Shown here piece after piece: positions 5,171-7,492 of a DNA stretch of 7,492 nt. Position 1 is the stretch's first letter. Each line of letters opens with the position of its first letter. This DNA comes from CAYLMG01 sp964464635. Lineage in GTDB: Bacteria; Planctomycetota; Phycisphaerae; Sedimentisphaerales; Anaerobacaceae. A program made the translations under genes and the position numbers. Location: positions 1 to 7,492 of the forward strand of contig CAYXGT010000107.1 in NCBI GenBank assembly GCA_964464635.1, read 5' to 3'. The notes beneath the pieces are model-generated. The model saw only the letters and a list, made by a program, of their open reading frames with translations, ran no database searches and had not been told where the DNA came from.

Positions 5171-5971
5171 ATGAAAGGCTATAATTATATGAATACAAAT
5201 AATGTTTTTTTCGAAATAGATAAAGTTAAAAAGAAATTTGGTGGATTAACAGCAGTTTCTAATTTTTCTCTTCATTTAAAAAAGGGTGGTTTAAAAGGTT
5301 TAATCGGTCCAAATGGAGCTGGAAAAACCACAGTTTTTAATTTAATTACAGGTTTCTATAAACCTGATGATGGGAAAGTGTTATTTAAGGGTGTTAATAT
5401 TACTAACGAATCACCTGACATGAGGGTAAATCGAGGCATAGGAAGAACTTTTCAGAAAATAAGAATGCAAAAAAACACAAGAGTAGTCGATGAAATAAAA
5501 GTGGGTTTTTTTCGGCACATAAAATACAAATACAATTTTTTTGATGTGATGTTTCAAACATCTAATTATATAAATGAAGAAAAAAAATTAATAGAGAAAA
5601 CTATAGAAATAATGGATTTATTAAATATTTCTTATTTGTCAAATCAAATTTCAGAAGACCTCCCCTTTGGCCAACAAAGGAAAGTCAGCATTGCTCGTGC
5701 TTTAGCCTTAAAACCAGAATTGCTTTTACTTGACGAACCTGCAAGTGGCCTAAACCCAAATGAAACGAGAGACTTAATCAAACTAATTTATCAAATAAGA
5801 GAAAAATTTAATTTAACTATAATTATTATTGAACATGACATGTCAGTTATAATGACGATTTGTGATGATATTACTGCTATGAATGAAGGGAATATTATAG
5901 GAAGAGGAACACCAAAAGAAATCCAAAATAATAAAAGAGTAATAGAGTCTTATTTAGGAGGTATTTCATGA
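5171..5971 (+). CDS. livG: branched-chain-amino-acid-type ABC transporter ATPase LivG
   Basis: This ATP-hydrolysing subunit of 266 residues acts on the cytoplasmic face of the importer. In order: the A-loop region VKKKFGGLTAVSNFSL, typical of LivG; Walker A GPNGAGKTT (46-54); Q-loop GRTFQKIR (Gln95); ABC signature LPFGQQRK (164-171); Walker B LLLLDEP with catalytic Glu189; the D-loop ASGLNPNET; switch His222 in IIEHDM; and the C-terminal GTPKEIQNN of the LivG/BCA-transporter extension. The signature has Pro-Phe where LivG usually has Ser-Tyr or Ser-Phe. Two starts are possible: ATG 5171 with AAGGA (5156-5160) 10 bases upstream, or ATG 5189 with GAAAGG (5173-5178). The second would give an N-terminus closer to family norm. 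It overlaps the next gene by ATGA. Confidence 0.95.
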   Translation: MKGYNYMNTNNVFFEIDKVKKKFGGLTAVSNFSLHLKKGGLKGLIGPNGAGKTTVFNLITGFYKPDDGKVLFKGVNITNESPDMRVNRGIGRTFQKIRMQKNTRVVDEIKVGFFRHIKYKYNFFDVMFQTSNYINEEKKLIEKTIEIMDLLNISYLSNQISEDLPFGQQRKVSIARALALKPELLLLDEPASGLNPNETRDLIKLIYQIREKFNLTIIIIEHDMSVIMTICDDITAMNEGNIIGRGTPKEIQNNKRVIESYLGGIS

Positions 5972-6690
5972 GCACTATTCCATTACTTGAATTAAATAAT
6001 GTAGTAGCAGGATATGGGAAAAAAGATATCATAAATAAAATATCTATTAGAATCAATCGGGGGGCCATAGTGACTTTGTTAGGTTCGAATGCAGTAGGAA
6101 AATCGACTATTTTAAACACTATTCTTTCTCAAACTTGTTTAAAAAGTGGAGAAATTAAATACAATGGTATTGATATATCCAATCTCGTTACTTATAAAAT
6201 AGCAAGAATGGGTATATCAGTTGTTCCTGAAGGGAGAGGTATATTTGCTAATTTAACAACTAAAGAAAATTTGTTAGCAGGTGCTTATCTTGTAAAAAGT
6301 AAACAAGAAATTGAGAAAAATTTAAATCGAGTATATTCATTATTTCCTATTCTAAAAGATAGAACTAATCAATTATCAGAATCGCTTAGTGGAGGGGAAC
6401 AAGAAATGTTGGTTATAGGAAGAGCTTTAATGAGTAAACCAAATTTAATATTATTAGATGAGCCTTCTTTAGGTCTTGCTCCTAAATTAGTAGAGTTAGT
6501 AGGGAAGATAATAAAAGAAATCAATAATGAGGGAATAAGTATTTTACTTGTAGAACAAAATGCAAGCTTAGCTTTAGGTATATCAGATTATGGTTATTTA
6601 ATTAGAAAAGGTGAAGTTGTTTTAGAAGGTAATTGCAAAGATCTAATTAAAAATGAAAAAATTAAAGAAATATACTTAGGCATCATGTAA
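5968..6690 (+). CDS. livF: branched-chain-amino-acid-type ABC transporter ATPase LivF
   Basis: This is the second ATPase of the importer, 240 residues and normal in length, expected to pair with LivG under the two permeases. Landmarks are LLELNNVVAGYGKKDIINKIS at the N-terminus (typical V-x-x-G-Y-G), Walker A GSNAVGKST (39-47), the LivF-type VPEGRGIFANLTTKENL (86-102), signature LSGGEQEML (140-148), Walker B ILLDEP (161-166, Glu165), and LVEQNASLAL, where the switch residue is Gln, as is usual in LivF. Walker A reads S-N-A-V-G-K-S rather than the common R-N-G-A-G-K-T but keeps all essential residues. ATG overlaps the LivG stop (ATGA, 5968-5971), with AGGAGG at 5956-5961 inside livG, so translation is coupled and the two proteins are probably made in equal amounts. 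Confidence 0.95.
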   Translation: MSTIPLLELNNVVAGYGKKDIINKISIRINRGAIVTLLGSNAVGKSTILNTILSQTCLKSGEIKYNGIDISNLVTYKIARMGISVVPEGRGIFANLTTKENLLAGAYLVKSKQEIEKNLNRVYSLFPILKDRTNQLSESLSGGEQEMLVIGRALMSKPNLILLDEPSLGLAPKLVELVGKIIKEINNEGISILLVEQNASLALGISDYGYLIRKGEVVLEGNCKDLIKNEKIKEIYLGIM

Positions 6691-6750
6691 TTCTTCATAT
6701 TAACCAAATACATATTGATCACAATTAAACTAAAATATAAGGAGTAGGTT

Positions 6751-7492
6751 ATGAGTTATTTTATACAACAGGTATTAAATTCATTGGGATGGGGAAGTGT
6801 AATTGCATTATTAGCAGCAGGATATACTATGACTTTTGGAATAATAGGATTAGTTAATTTTGCATATGGTGAAGTTTTTATGATAGGTGCCTTTGCTGCT
6901 TATTTTGCTGTAACTGTTTTTAATTTGCCTTTTTGGGTGGGTATTTTAGCTAGTTTAATTGGTGCAATAGTGATTGGATTAGCCATAGAAAGGATAGCCT
7001 TTAAACCAGTTAGGGGAGCAGGAATGATTACTCTTTTTATTACTTCACTGGGTGCCTCTATAATAGTGAGAAATTTAACTATAATGCTTTTTGATGATAG
7101 CTTAAAAAATTTTAAGGTACCTAATTTTTTTGGTGGGGTATATTTATTAGGTGATATTATAATTTTTAAAAAAAGTATAATAATTTTTTTAATAACTATA
7201 ATACTTGGTAGCATACTTGTATATCTTGTAAAAAATACTAAACTAGGGATTGCTATGAGGGGAATATCTTACGATAGCAAAATATCTGAAACTTTAGGAG
7301 TTAATACCGAGAGAACTATTGTGATTACATTTGTAATTGCGTCACTTCTTGGAGGTATAGCTGGAACATTATGGGGGATATTATATGGTTCGGTTAAAGG
7401 TAGCATGGGAGCTATCCCAGTTGTTGATGCTTTCATTGCTTCAGTCATAGGAGGGGTAGGAAATGTTTTTGGGGCTATTGTTTCGGGCTATA
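6751..7492 (+). CDS. livH: branched-chain-amino-acid-type ABC transporter permease LivH, 3' end beyond the window
   Basis: An open frame from ATG 6751 reaches the window end, giving 247 residues of an expected 290 or so. It is cut by the window, not broken. The protein is an integral membrane permease. It shows the family N-terminal motif LAAGYTMTFGIIGLVNFAYG followed by EVFMIGA, several hydrophobic segments (about 15-37, 43-60, 62-80, 96-112, 138-158), FKPVRGAGMITLFITSLGAS, and the cytoplasmic coupling loop LGIAMRGISYDSKISETLGV, where ATPases dock. VIGGVGNVFGAIVSGY near the edge matches the L-G-G-x-G-x-x-x-G-A segment of LivH. AAGGAG at 6739-6744 lies 6 bases before the ATG. The 60-base gap after livF lacks a terminator. 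A livM-type second permease is expected next. This order (binding protein, LivG, LivF, LivH) differs from the E. coli order. Confidence 0.93.
   Translation, partial: MSYFIQQVLNSLGWGSVIALLAAGYTMTFGIIGLVNFAYGEVFMIGAFAAYFAVTVFNLPFWVGILASLIGAIVIGLAIERIAFKPVRGAGMITLFITSLGASIIVRNLTIMLFDDSLKNFKVPNFFGGVYLLGDIIIFKKSIIIFLITIILGSILVYLVKNTKLGIAMRGISYDSKISETLGVNTERTIVITFVIASLLGGIAGTLWGILYGSVKGSMGAIPVVDAFIASVIGGVGNVFGAIVSGY

Noticed and set aside
5895..6119. - strand open frame across the livG/livF junction
   Set aside because: Both underlying + strand genes are clear and translationally coupled; this frame is a shadow.
6900..7214. - strand open frame of 104 codons
   Set aside because: It lies opposite the livH permease gene, whose + strand motifs are unmistakable.
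1..7492. CRISPR arrays, defence systems, tRNA or rRNA genes
   Set aside because: No regularly spaced repeats, no tRNA fold and no rRNA sequence could be seen on either strand.

Overview
This is an AT-rich bacterial window, with codons strongly biased to A/T endings in most genes. It carries a metabolic gene cluster on the + strand: a PLP-dependent class III aminotransferase (1241-2545), an acetamidase/formamidase-family amidase (2617-3522), and a branched-chain-amino-acid-type (HAAT/Liv) ABC importer. The importer comprises a substrate-binding protein (3816-5066), two ATPases (5171-5971 and 5968-6690) and the start of a permease that runs off the window edge (6751-7492). All genes have clear Shine-Dalgarno sequences. 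The solute-binding protein has an ordinary Sec signal and no lipobox cysteine, which suggests a two-membrane cell. Low-GC diderm anaerobes such as Atribacterota, Thermotogota or Synergistota are reasonable guesses, but no marker gene is present and the taxonomic call is inference.

Layout. Positions 1-404 hold no convincing protein gene. They contain an SP6-like phage promoter motif (about 44-62), a possible folded RNA (222-300) and a strong intrinsic terminator (318-364). A short orphan reading frame beside a GC-rich palindrome (405-560) leads into the frameshifted C-terminal remnant of an IS110-family transposase (570-937). Positions 938-1240 are the noncoding leader of the aminotransferase, with three AT-rich inverted repeats and a possible 12-codon upstream ORF. 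Positions 3523-3815 are the leader of the transporter genes, with a possible 8-codon upstream ORF (M-I-L-I-K-N-L-F) abutting sequences that can form competing stems. A perfect 19-bp inverted repeat (5077-5120) separates the binding-protein gene from the ATPase genes.

How the genes may work together (inference). The importer would bring in an amino acid, an amide or a urea-like solute. The amidase would release ammonia from a carboxamide, and the aminotransferase would move the amino group of the resulting or imported amino acid to 2-oxoglutarate or pyruvate. This suggests scavenging of nitrogenous organic solutes, for example an omega-amino amide processed to an omega-amino acid and then a semialdehyde. 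The individual protein families are clear; the substrate and the linkage are not. No defence system, CRISPR array, phage gene or wholly new protein system is visible. The least explained parts are the untranslated leaders and the first 400 bases.
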